NCBI GenBank assembly: GCA_964387285.1
Contig: CAYLWO010000002.1
Location: 1-64,000 of the forward strand
Direction: 5' to 3'
DNA: 64,000 nt
DNA from: Anaerohabitans sp964387285
GTDB taxonomy: Bacteria > Zhuqueibacterota > Zhuqueibacteria > Residuimicrobiales > Residuimicrobiaceae
The number at the start of each line of letters is the position of its first letter. Position 1 is the first letter of the stretch. The translations under genes were made by a program, and so were the position numbers. Below the pieces are notes generated by a model, which worked only from the letters and a program-made list of their open reading frames with translations, did no database searches and had not been told where the DNA came from. Shown in pieces: positions 8,030-16,676 of this stretch.

Positions 8030-8728
8030 CTATAATTTTTTAATTTTTCCGGCTTGGCGCAACAGCCCATGGCTGGCAGGACCATTATTACACATCAAAT
8101 CCAGCACAGAAAGGTTTGGCATGAATTTCCCAAAAGACTGCTGATACTCTGGCGCATAAAAATCAAACGAATATAAAGCGATGCCCGCTTCCTGCAACCG
8201 GGAAACATCGATCAATGCTAGTTCGTGCGGCCACAAAAGATAACTGTCCGCATCAAGCTGACGCATCCATGTCCGTATGCGTTCCGTTCGATCACTGCAA
8301 ACGGTTAATTCGCCGGCTGCTTTTAATATGGCCAGCAAACGGGCAGGTGCGAAAATTTCAAACACCTGTAACAGCAGCGGATTCAGTTCAAACCAATTTT
8401 TTTGCCATACCCGGTCTAAAGAATCCTGATAAAAATCATAATACGGAGTAATGTGATAATTTATCTCTATGGTTTTGCGATGTGTAGCCGGCCACTTCTC
8501 CTGCTGCAAAATTTTCGTTTGCGCTATACTTTGACCGCTTTTGCCGTGGCTGATAACCGGAACCGTTAACCATTGCATGCCCTGTGCGCTCTTAATGGCA
8601 GCACGGTTTATGGTGCCATGCCGACGAAAATGAAAATTATCGGCCCACACCACGACATCGGCCTGCAGTGCTTTGGCAAAGTCACTTTGCGGGAAAAAAT
8701 AGGATGGTTGCAGCACGGTCAGCAACAT
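8030..8728 (-). CDS. WbqC-like family protein
   Basis: The 232-residue product begins MLLTVLQPSYFFPQSDF. This is the typical WbqC N-terminus, so it is preferred over the upstream Met at 8761, which would lie inside the preceding gene. Family signatures include 'ADVVVWADNFHF' and 'INRAAIKSAQGMQWLTVPV'. WbqC-like proteins occur in O-antigen and other polysaccharide or modified-sugar loci, where some are proposed to modify amino-sugars; the enzymatic activity is not firmly established. One base separates this start from the stop of the GT4 gene, so the two are probably one transcript acting on a surface glycan. Confidence 0.85.
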   Translation of the reverse strand: MLLTVLQPSYFFPQSDFAKALQADVVVWADNFHFRRHGTINRAAIKSAQGMQWLTVPVISHGKSGQSIAQTKILQQEKWPATHRKTIEINYHITPYYDFYQDSLDRVWQKNWFELNPLLLQVFEIFAPARLLAILKAAGELTVCSDRTERIRTWMRQLDADSYLLWPHELALIDVSRLQEAGIALYSFDFYAPEYQQSFGKFMPNLSVLDLMCNNGPASHGLLRQAGKIKKL

Positions 8729-8729
8729 G

Positions 8730-9872
8730 TCAATGCACACTCTTGTTTGCCAGACTGTCATAAAGTGCAGTCAATTTCATAGCCTCTGATTGCCAGTTGT
8801 GTTGTTCAAAAACAAATCGCCTGCCGTTTTCACCAAGCCGTTTCGCTTCCTCCGGCCGATCCAGCAAACAACGAATAGCCTCACAGTGCGCCTGGCTATC
8901 CTGAGCAGCTACGACCAGGCCGGCCTGTGCTTTTTCTATGATATAGATCAGACTGGGCAAATCACTGGCAACCACCGGCAAACCGCAGGCCATATATTCA
9001 AACACCTTGTTCGGGTAAACCATTTTGGTGGTCTGCAAACTGGGTTGCCACGGAATTAATCCGATGCGGGAAGCTGTCAGGACTTTTGCCACCTGTTCAT
9101 GAGGAATGGGTGGTCGATATTCAATGACATCCGCAACCAGGCATCTCTGCGCATATTGCTTCACCGCCGCTTCTACTGTTGGCTCATTAAAGGAACCCAG
9201 ACAGAGCAAGCGAATATGCGGATGGGTTTTCTTTAATTCAACCATGATATCGACCAATGTAAAAGCGCCGCGCACCTCGCTTAAACCACCCAGGTAGATG
9301 ATTTGCGGCAACGGTGTTGAACGCGACTGCCACGCTTTCTCAAAAACTTCCAAACGCGGAAGATTACGGATTAAAACCGTATTGCATCCGGCTTGCTGCA
9401 ATCGCGCCTGCTGATCAGGCACCACACAGACAACGGCATCCAACGTGCGCGCCAATGTCGGTTCCAACCAGGCAATAAAACGGGAAAACAGGGGACGAAT
9501 CCAGGCCGGCAACCACACACGCTCATAGGCGGTTTCCGGATAATTCTCATGACAATCATAAATTACCGACTTTTGTAATCGCTTCTTCAACAACCAGCCA
9601 ATGAGCAATAATTCAAAGTCATGAAAATGGTAGACATCGCATTGTTCGTTTTTACAGAGTTGATAGAATCTGAGCAAACCGGTGATCCGCTCAAAACGGC
9701 TTTTAGGCCGGGGAATGCCCTTGATGATGACGCCGTTTTTTTTATCCAAATTGAAATCGGCCGGCGCCAGTAAAGTCACATCATGGCCGGCTGCCGCCAA
9801 TGTGACTGCTTCGCGGTGAAAAACCCGGACATCATCGGGCTTGTGTACAGAGGTAAAAATGCAAACTTTCAT
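8730..9872 (-). CDS. Glycosyltransferase family 4
   Basis: The 380-residue GT-B protein starts 'MKVCIFTSVHKPDDVRVFHREAV', the acceptor-side Rossmann fold. It has 'YHFHDFELL' and the C-terminal donor-binding segment 'VFEYMACGLPVVASDLPSL', with the E-x7-E-like element typical of retaining GT4 enzymes. It has no membrane segment and probably acts at the inner face of the cytoplasmic membrane. It is immediately upstream of, and nearly abuts, the WbqC-like gene. A dispersed repeat lies upstream, between this gene and the dockerin protein. Donor and acceptor are unknown. Confidence 0.9.
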   Translation of the reverse strand: MKVCIFTSVHKPDDVRVFHREAVTLAAAGHDVTLLAPADFNLDKKNGVIIKGIPRPKSRFERITGLLRFYQLCKNEQCDVYHFHDFELLLIGWLLKKRLQKSVIYDCHENYPETAYERVWLPAWIRPLFSRFIAWLEPTLARTLDAVVCVVPDQQARLQQAGCNTVLIRNLPRLEVFEKAWQSRSTPLPQIIYLGGLSEVRGAFTLVDIMVELKKTHPHIRLLCLGSFNEPTVEAAVKQYAQRCLVADVIEYRPPIPHEQVAKVLTASRIGLIPWQPSLQTTKMVYPNKVFEYMACGLPVVASDLPSLIYIIEKAQAGLVVAAQDSQAHCEAIRCLLDRPEEAKRLGENGRRFVFEQHNWQSEAMKLTALYDSLANKSVH

Positions 9873-9939
9873 GGACCCGTGTTTTTGTTTAATGGAGATT
9901 GCAGATAATCCTGAATGGAGCGATCATTGCCCTCGCCAA

Positions 9940-10123
9940 GGTCCAAAAAGTATCGGAAGCGTTTCATTCCGAACCCGCTTTCGCGGGTGAGGAATCTATC
10001 AGCGAACTGTTATTACGTCAGTTACGAATTTTTCTACAAGGCCGCTTGCCAAATCAAAACTGCGAAAATCTAACTTTTTGGACACCTAAAGGTTATTTTT
10101 CGAGCACATCTCGCTCAATTTAG
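9940..10123 (+). repeat. Dispersed repeat family A, copy 2 (long form)
   Basis: This copy lies in opposite orientation to the one at 1126-1312. Its ends are short inverted repeats: AGGTCCAAAAAGTA near the left end and TAACTTTTTGGACACCT at 10070-10087. The interior holds the palindrome CCCGCTTTCGCGGG and the conserved TTACGTCAGTTACGAATT block. The tail 'TTTTCGAGCACATCTCGCTC' is shared with the short copy at 55.5 kb. It fills most of the 345-base gap between the GT4 gene and the dockerin gene, and I see no gene there. Confidence 0.75.
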
Positions 10124-10217
10124 GATAATATAAAAAATGGCAGAGTATTATACAAGCGGTTTAGCAGAGGGTGCTTATGGCAATGGTTCAAAGGTGTGAC
10201 GTCAAAAAATCTAAACA

Positions 10218-12713
10218 TTAAAATCCGGTTCTGGCGCCGGACTGCGCATTGCTCAAAATCAACACGTAATCATCGAGATCGATAAGCGCATCGGCATTTA
10301 GATCAGCGTCTTGATATCCGGTCGGTGTGGTACGCGCCGTGTTGAACCATAACACATAATCGCTGGTAGTTACATAACCATCCTGATTAATGTCTCCGGC
10401 TACAGAGGCCCATACCCCGGTGCTTACCTCAACCGCCGAATGGGCGCCAAAATAGCGGTCCGGATTTGTGGAAAAATCATAAGAGACAACGGTTCCTGGG
10501 GTAAAGGAAAGCATGGCGCTGCTTATAATTTTTAGGTGATTTCTGGTTGCAACAGAGATGTAATATACCCCAGTTGTCAGGCCGGTCAATGCAATGGCAG
10601 TATTGCCATTTTTATCCATAACCTGACCGTCCTGGCGAAGATAAAGATCATAGTAACCGGCCAGACTTGAACGGTCTGCCATATACAATTGCACTTGCAG
10701 GCTGTCAACACAATCCGCCGGTGGTGTGCCGGGCAATGCCGGATTGACGCGCATTTCCGGCCCAACATATGGTCCCTGCAAATACAATTTAAGAAAGAGT
10801 GAACAGGTCGCAGTTTCCTGATATTCAAACGCACCCAGTTCCGGGGCTGAACCGGAATAGCCGTCATTAATGCCGGGAATGTACTCGCCTTTGTTGAGCA
10901 TGGCGCTCGAATTGAGTAATCCATAATCGCCGGCAGCAGGGTTAGCAAACCCGGGTTGCGCGTGAACGCCATGCACTTCATGTCCAGTGGCGGCTGTGAA
11001 CGAAAGCAAATCCGTATAAATAGCCGGATACCAACGCACCAATGTCCCGACTGCAGGCGTCCAATAGCCGTTATAATCAAAATCGATCGGTTGACTGATG
11101 TTATAATCGTACAATGCATAACTGGTGCCCGACCAGATATTGTTTCTGGCATAAATCATTTCCCACTCTCCCGGTTGTTTGATATGCAGGCCATGGTTGC
11201 CGGACTCGGCAACATCACAGGTGTTGTGGAAAATATAGATAACGCCGGAGCGAGAGTAACCGCTGTTGAATTTAAACGGCGTGCCTTCGTAGGAATTGCT
11301 GCCCTCGCCTGTTCGATAAATCAGATTGCGCAACAGATAGATCGGACCGACATAAACGGGCGCCACGGAAATACCGACCAACACTTCATGGATGGTGTTG
11401 TCCCAGATGCGCACGTTGCTGGCCATGCCGTCTGCTTCCATGCCGTCGTCGCCGCATCGGTACATGGTATTGCCATACACATCGGTTTCATTGGTCGTTG
11501 TCGTTTCGCTTTCAGGACAGGCGGAAAATCCGTCAAAGCAATCATGAAACACATTATTGCGAATGACCGTGCCTCTTCCAGTGACCGGATCAAACGTAGT
11601 GATATTGCCGATGCTCAACGGCGAATCGTCATAAAAGTATTCCCAGGGCCAGTCATAAACGTCATCATAGAATTCATTGTCTTCAATGACATTGCGGTCG
11701 GAATTGCGCTTGATGCCAACGCCGATATTGTTCATCGCAAACGTGCAGTTTTTGATCAAACAATAGTCCGCATTGTTCAGATAAACGGCCTTGGGCGTGC
11801 CGCCGCTGCCATAAAATCTAAAGGTGATATCTTGCACACAAACATAATTCCGTGCCTCAATCAGCAAGGCATGATTGTAACGGGAAAGTATCATTGTCGC
11901 CAGATTGGGATCCTGCATGTCGGCCAAGCGGACATAGATCGTCGTGCCATCGGTAAAAGAGCCGGGGATGCCCCATTTCAGATTTTGTAGATCAGTCAGG
12001 TTCTTATACGGCATGAGTCTTTTTCCATTGGCCGCAATAAACAAAACATCGCTGACTGAGACCGTTGTACGATAGACGCCGCCGCCAGCCGCCGTCCAAG
12101 CGTACACGGCAGGATCGCTGCCGTCCATAATCGCAATCTCGTCATCATAACCTCTGATGACGATCGGCGCCGTGCTGCTGCCGGAACGCGGCCAGGCGAT
12201 CTCGCCTTGACGATATACGCCGCCGCGTAAAACGATTTCATCGCCGGCCTGGGCGACCTGGGCCGCATGAGCCAATGTGGCAAACGGTTCCTCAATTGAG
12301 CCTGGATTGGCATCGAGTCCGGTTGTGCTGACATAGTAGGAATGCAGCGGCGCAGGAATGACAATTTCTGCCCGGGTAGTTTGCGAACCGCTAACGATCA
12401 CGCCGTCCAAAGGATCCGAATCACTGTCGCTGAAGGAGACGCGAACTTCATAGGTTTGTCCGGGTTGCAGATAAAAAATACTGCCGACAAAACGAGTATC
12501 GCTGACGCGCGTCAAGGGAAAGCCGGTTCGATAACTCGCGCCGGTCAAACGACACTCCGGTATCGCGACCGCATCACGATCCGGATCATCGCTGCTGGCG
12601 ATGGTTACTATGACGCCCAGGGTGTGAAAATTGCCGTATAATTCCATGGTTGCGGGCAATACTGTATTGTGCGCCAAACAGACTACTAGGCAGGTAAATA
12701 GTATTCGTACCAT
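10218..12713 (-). CDS. Secreted parallel beta-helix protein with C-terminal dockerin
   Basis: The product is 831 residues, with a signal peptide (MVRILFTCLVVCLAHNT) and a strong TTGGAGG Shine-Dalgarno. An N-terminal beta-sandwich-like part (about 20-120) leads to 'YYVSTTGLDANPGSIEEPFATLAHAA', the classic start of right-handed parallel beta-helix (NosD/DUF1565, polysaccharide-lyase-like) proteins. Repeated 'N.I..N..Y' coils follow. The C-terminus carries a dockerin-type pair of calcium loops, 'DINQDGYVTTSDY' and 'DLNADALIDLDDY'. It is probably extracellular and binds or cleaves polysaccharide. No cohesin is in the window, so the dockerin's partner is unknown. Catalytic residues cannot be assigned. 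Confidence 0.85.
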   Translation of the reverse strand: MVRILFTCLVVCLAHNTVLPATMELYGNFHTLGVIVTIASSDDPDRDAVAIPECRLTGASYRTGFPLTRVSDTRFVGSIFYLQPGQTYEVRVSFSDSDSDPLDGVIVSGSQTTRAEIVIPAPLHSYYVSTTGLDANPGSIEEPFATLAHAAQVAQAGDEIVLRGGVYRQGEIAWPRSGSSTAPIVIRGYDDEIAIMDGSDPAVYAWTAAGGGVYRTTVSVSDVLFIAANGKRLMPYKNLTDLQNLKWGIPGSFTDGTTIYVRLADMQDPNLATMILSRYNHALLIEARNYVCVQDITFRFYGSGGTPKAVYLNNADYCLIKNCTFAMNNIGVGIKRNSDRNVIEDNEFYDDVYDWPWEYFYDDSPLSIGNITTFDPVTGRGTVIRNNVFHDCFDGFSACPESETTTTNETDVYGNTMYRCGDDGMEADGMASNVRIWDNTIHEVLVGISVAPVYVGPIYLLRNLIYRTGEGSNSYEGTPFKFNSGYSRSGVIYIFHNTCDVAESGNHGLHIKQPGEWEMIYARNNIWSGTSYALYDYNISQPIDFDYNGYWTPAVGTLVRWYPAIYTDLLSFTAATGHEVHGVHAQPGFANPAAGDYGLLNSSAMLNKGEYIPGINDGYSGSAPELGAFEYQETATCSLFLKLYLQGPYVGPEMRVNPALPGTPPADCVDSLQVQLYMADRSSLAGYYDLYLRQDGQVMDKNGNTAIALTGLTTGVYYISVATRNHLKIISSAMLSFTPGTVVSYDFSTNPDRYFGAHSAVEVSTGVWASVAGDINQDGYVTTSDYVLWFNTARTTPTGYQDADLNADALIDLDDYVLILSNAQSGARTGF

Positions 12714-12858
12714 CTATGCCTCCAAAACAAAGCTTTATTTATTTTGGATGTTCTATGCACCCAATATAAATAATTTTTACATCAATTACGCTTTTTCAAT
12801 CACGTTTTGTCCACAAATATATTTTCAAGCGCTTTTTACAGTGTCTTTCCGAGTAAAT

Positions 12859-12914
12859 AATGGCACAAATGCCATGATTACCAAAATGACAATGAAAATC
12901 GTGTCATTGCGAGC
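12859..12914 (+). repeat. Dispersed repeat family B, copy 1
   Basis: The segment begins AATGGCACAAATGCCATGATT and ends GTGTCATTGCGAGC. It aligns with 54512-54566 over its whole length with scattered mismatches. The GTCATTGCGAG core is seen in intergenic repeats of many bacteria. The gap that holds it (12714-13086) contains nothing else I can call except AT-rich sequence that may carry the dockerin gene promoter. Confidence 0.6.
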
Positions 12915-13086
12915 TTGGGCGCGGTTGCTTACAAAGGGGAATATCTGCGCTGGAGTGAAGCAAACCCCTAGTACACCAAAATGTTTTTAGACAGGACTCA
13001 TTAAATGAACTACTCCGAGATTCTCCTTGATTATTCGCCAGCGATTAAGTAATTTTTACCGAACATTTTTCCAGGGAGAGGCAAAA

Positions 13087-13482
13087 TTGAAAAAATTTTT
13101 GATCACAGGCAGCGTAATCATCCTGGCGGCACTGGCCGTCTTTTTATGGTGGCGTTACTATTTCGTATTCGGCGAAGGTATTAAAGCGGGCAATTTAAAT
13201 TTTTTGGTAAAAAAGGGGTATGTGTTTAAAACCTGGGAAGGCCGCCTGATCCAGACCGGGTTTAAAACACCGGCGCCCGGCGCCATGCAAAGCAACGAAT
13301 TCGATTTCAGCATGGTCAACGACAGCCTGGCGCTAAAATTGGAACGTGCCGGCGGCCAATTCGTCGAATTGCGCTACAAAGAGTATCTGCACACCCTGCC
13401 GTGGCGCGGCATGAGCAAATATGTGGTGATTGAAGTGCTGCGGGTGGAAAATGAACTCAGAGAGAACACGGTGCCTTTTTAA
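13087..13482 (+). CDS. Small single-pass membrane protein, conserved hypothetical
   Basis: I start this at TTG 13087, because AGGGAGAG lies 6-7 bases upstream and the sequence 'KKFLITGSVIILAALAVFLWW' then forms a proper N-terminal membrane anchor. The longer frame from 13027 has neither. The remaining 100 residues contain 'YYFVFGEGIKAGNLN', 'KTWEGRLIQTGF', 'SNEFDFSMVND' and 'YKEYLHTLPWRGMSKYVV'. I recognise this as a family common in Bacteroidota-type genomes, sometimes mislabelled 6-phosphogluconate dehydrogenase. Its function is unknown. The product is 131 residues. Confidence 0.8.
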   Translation: MKKFLITGSVIILAALAVFLWWRYYFVFGEGIKAGNLNFLVKKGYVFKTWEGRLIQTGFKTPAPGAMQSNEFDFSMVNDSLALKLERAGGQFVELRYKEYLHTLPWRGMSKYVVIEVLRVENELRENTVPF

Positions 13483-13652
13483 AACACTATTCGGATCAAA
13501 ATCCCCTTTTTTGAAATGGACCCTTTTGAATTTCCAGCGTGGATAATAACCAAGTTGCTTATCGGCTCGTTTTATCTGCGTTCATTTTTTCTTTTACTGG
13601 AACTGTGCAAAAGATACTGATCAATTAGGTCGACGCAGAGAGAACAAACGGC

Positions 13653-15818
13653 TCATTCATTCAGCACCATGCTCAAGCCGATGCGATGCCGCTCCTTGTC
13701 AATGTTGATCACCCTGACCTCGATCACATCGCCAACCGACACCACCTCCAGCGGATTTTTCACATATTTCTTTGCCATGCGACTGAGATGCACCAGGCCA
13801 TCCTCCTTGACGCCAATGTCCACAAACGCGCCAAAATCCACCACATTGCGCACCGTGCCTTTCAAGATCATGCCCACGGCCAAATCATCTATGGAAAGCA
13901 CATCGCTGCGTAAAATCGGTTTCGGCATTTCATCGCGCGGATCGCGATCCGGTTTTTCCAGGCAGGAGATGATGTCCATCAGCGTTTCGCGACCGCAGCC
14001 GCATTTGTCGCTCAGCTGATCAATTGTTATTTTGCTTTTCTGCAGCTGTCGACTGATCAGCCGGCCATCGTCCTTAACGCCGGCCATATCCAATTCCAAC
14101 TCGGTTAACAACCTCCTGGCAGCTTCATAGGATTCTGGGTGAACAGCCGTCGAATCTAGAAATTCCACTGCATCCGGTATGCGTAAAAATCCCGCCGACT
14201 GTACAAACGCATTCTCGCCCAGTCCTTTAATCTCGTGCAGCTGTTCACGCCTTTGAAACGCACCGTTCTCTTCGCGATACGTAACAATGTTCTCAGCCAC
14301 GCGGCTGTTGATGCCGGATACGTATTTCAACAGGGAAGCGGAAGCGGTGTTGAGATTGACGCCTACCTGGTTCACGCAAGATTCTACGGCCTGATCCAGA
14401 GATTTCGCCAGGTTGACCTGATCCACATCGTGCTGATACAGGCCTACGCCGATGGATTTAGGATCGATCTTGACCAATTCGGATAACGGATCCAGCAACC
14501 GCCGGGCAATGGAGATGTTGCCGCGTTGTGAAGCTTCCAATTCCGGAAACTCTTTTTTCGCTATCGGCGAAGCAGAGTAGACCGATGCACCCGCCTCATT
14601 GACGATCGTATAACTGACATTTTTAAATTTTGTTATCACTTCTGCGACCAGTTTTTCAGTCTCTCGGCTGGCTGTGCCGTTGCCGATGGCGATGATTTCC
14701 AACCGATAATCCTGAATCAGCTCGAAAAGAATTTCAATGGCTTCCTGCCAGCGTTTTTGCGGTTCATGCGGAAAAATGGTATCGCCTTCCAGATATTTGC
14801 CGGTTTCATCAATAACCGCCACCTTGCAGCCGGTGCGAAAACCCGGATCAATGCCCATGATTTTTTTCCCGCGCATGGGGGGACCCATCAACAAGGCGCG
14901 CAGGTTGGCGCCAAATACCCGTATAGCATGTGCATCCGCCCGTTCGCGCATTTCGCTGCGAATTTCCCGTTCAATGGCCGGTGCAATCAGGCGATGATAA
15001 GCATCAGCGATGGCAACGCGCAACTCATCGGTAAAGATTGATCTGCTATTGGTGATATATTGTTGTTCTATCGCCAGCACCATTTCCGATTCTGCGACAT
15101 CGATCCAGACTTTGAGAAAATCTTCCCGCTCGCCGCGATTAACGGCGAGAATCCGATGCGGCGGGATCGTTTTCACCGGTTCGGAAAAAGCTTTGTACAA
15201 CTCGTAATTGCCGGGATTTTCTTCGTCCTTCGCTTCAGATCGCAACACACCCTGGGCAAATGAGTTTTCACGAATCATGCGGCGGATGTTGGCGTCGTCC
15301 GAAACGATTTCCGCTACAATGTCCCGGCCGCCGGCCAGAGCCTCTTTTGCCGATAAAACGCCCTTCTCCTCATTTATGTATAACGCGGCGATCTCCAGGG
15401 GGTCGCCCAGTTCCTGTTCCTGCTGCAAAATAATTTGTGCTAACGGTTCAAGTCCCTTTTCGCGGGCAATCATAGCGCGCGTGCGCCGCTTGGGCTTGTA
15501 TGGCAGATAGAGATCCTCCACCTCCTGCAACTTGATCGCAGCATTAATTTGCGCGGCCAGTTCCAGAGTCAGCTTGCCTTGTTCTTCAATGCTTTTGAGC
15601 ACGGCTTGTTTGCGCTCTTCGAGGGTGCGCAGGTATTTGCTGCGTTCTTCAACAGCGCGGATCTGCTCCTCATCCAGACTGCCGGTGACCTCCTTCCGAT
15701 AACGCGCGATAAACGGCACAGTATTGTCGCCATCCAACAACTCTATTGTATTTTTAACTTGATGCCATCGCAGGCCAAGTTCTTCTGCGATGAGTGTTAT
15801 CATTTGTGACTCGTCCAA
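13653..15818 (-). CDS. tex: Tex-family RNA-binding transcription accessory protein
   Basis: The 721-residue protein matches Tex in domain order. A Tex_N helical region (about 1-190, 'VPFIARYRKEVTGSLDE') is followed by a YqgF/RNase H-like fold beginning 'IMGIDPGFRTGCKVAVID'. A helix-hairpin-helix region follows ('LLKYVSGINSRVAENIV', 'IKGLGENAF'), and a C-terminal S1 RNA-binding domain ('VDFGAFVDIGVKEDGLVHLS', about 647-717). Tex is a nucleic-acid-binding factor linked to transcription and expression of toxins and stress genes in several bacteria. The lytic transglycosylase gene lies 20 bases upstream on the same strand and may share its transcript. Confidence 0.95.
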   Translation of the reverse strand: MDESQMITLIAEELGLRWHQVKNTIELLDGDNTVPFIARYRKEVTGSLDEEQIRAVEERSKYLRTLEERKQAVLKSIEEQGKLTLELAAQINAAIKLQEVEDLYLPYKPKRRTRAMIAREKGLEPLAQIILQQEQELGDPLEIAALYINEEKGVLSAKEALAGGRDIVAEIVSDDANIRRMIRENSFAQGVLRSEAKDEENPGNYELYKAFSEPVKTIPPHRILAVNRGEREDFLKVWIDVAESEMVLAIEQQYITNSRSIFTDELRVAIADAYHRLIAPAIEREIRSEMRERADAHAIRVFGANLRALLMGPPMRGKKIMGIDPGFRTGCKVAVIDETGKYLEGDTIFPHEPQKRWQEAIEILFELIQDYRLEIIAIGNGTASRETEKLVAEVITKFKNVSYTIVNEAGASVYSASPIAKKEFPELEASQRGNISIARRLLDPLSELVKIDPKSIGVGLYQHDVDQVNLAKSLDQAVESCVNQVGVNLNTASASLLKYVSGINSRVAENIVTYREENGAFQRREQLHEIKGLGENAFVQSAGFLRIPDAVEFLDSTAVHPESYEAARRLLTELELDMAGVKDDGRLISRQLQKSKITIDQLSDKCGCGRETLMDIISCLEKPDRDPRDEMPKPILRSDVLSIDDLAVGMILKGTVRNVVDFGAFVDIGVKEDGLVHLSRMAKKYVKNPLEVVSVGDVIEVRVINIDKERHRIGLSMVLNE

Positions 15819-15838
15819 TCCACTCCTCCTTTGTCAGC

Positions 15839-16540
15839 TCAACCCTTGAACTGTTTCATCTTTTCGTACTGTTTTAATATTTCACCCATATAGGTCGGCA
15901 CATCATCCGGCAAAATGCCGTTAGGGCGTCCTTCCTTGATCCATTGACTGGCCCGCCACTCGCCGACGCGACGTGCAGCCAAAGCGCCATCCACGCCATA
16001 AATATCGATAAGAGCTGCCAAATATCGCGTACCAATACGAATATTAAGGATGGGATTCAACAAAATCTCGTCCGGAGTCACCCAGTTCAAATTCATATTA
16101 CGTGCAATGTAGGACCCGGTAATCGGCATTACCTGCATGAGACCCATGGCGCCTTCTCGCGAGATCATCTCCGGATTCCAGGTCCCGTTGGTTTCAAAGG
16201 TGATGATGGCGCAGACCAAATGTACGTCCAGGCTGGTGTATTGCAAGCTGGCGTCATATATTTCACGCGCCACGTCGTACTTTAACGGGCCGGGCATTGT
16301 TTGGTTATACTGCGAAATGAGGGCGCTAATCCGCGCAATATTAAACTGTCGCAAACTCTCGATATTCATCGAGGCGCGTTGGCCTTTAATCACCTCTTCC
16401 AATTCGGTAATCTTTTTCAGATAGCGATTGTTATAGGTATATTTGATGCCGACTGCGACAATAATTAACAACGCCAACGCCGACAACACCCAGATGGCAT
16501 GGCGCAGATAATGCATGAATTTTTCTTCATTGAATAGCAT
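15839..16540 (-). CDS. Membrane-anchored lytic transglycosylase (SLT) with altered AYN motif
   Basis: The 233-residue product starts at MLFNEEKF, preceded by GGGAG. It has one N-terminal membrane helix (about 15-32), a short coiled coil (42-65) and an SLT domain. Catalytic Glu116 lies in 'ITFETNGTWNPEMIS', followed by 'GAMGLMQVMP' (130-139). The usual third motif, A-x-Y-N-x-G (typically 'AAYNAGEW'), reads 'AARRVGEW' at 188-195, so the conserved Tyr and Asn are missing although the flanks are intact. It probably cleaves or binds peptidoglycan from the periplasmic side of the inner membrane; activity is uncertain. Confidence 0.82.
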   Translation of the reverse strand: MLFNEEKFMHYLRHAIWVLSALALLIIVAVGIKYTYNNRYLKKITELEEVIKGQRASMNIESLRQFNIARISALISQYNQTMPGPLKYDVAREIYDASLQYTSLDVHLVCAIITFETNGTWNPEMISREGAMGLMQVMPITGSYIARNMNLNWVTPDEILLNPILNIRIGTRYLAALIDIYGVDGALAARRVGEWRASQWIKEGRPNGILPDDVPTYMGEILKQYEKMKQFKG

Positions 16541-16633
16541 TTTACGCTCCCATAAAAATTGAACTGCTGCCATAAAAATACAAAATTGCCGTGATTCTAT
16601 CAATCAATTTCCCATTTGTTTACCATCCACAAA

Positions 16634-16674
16634 AACCTTGCTTGTTATGGATATTTTAAATACTTTGCAAGGTT
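16634..16674 (+). promoter_or_regulatory. Inverted repeat covering the first GT2 gene's ribosome site
   Basis: AACCTTGC (16634-16641) pairs exactly with GCAAGGTT (16667-16674) across a 25-base loop. The right arm includes the AAGG that serves as Shine-Dalgarno for the ATG at 16677. A stem here could hide the ribosome site of the first gene of the long envelope cluster. This is a sequence observation only. Confidence 0.3.
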
Positions 16675-16676
16675 GA

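Noticed and set aside
10956..11990. Plus-strand frame of 344 codons opposite the beta-helix gene
   Set aside because: It is antisense to a well-supported secreted protein and shows no recognisable domain.
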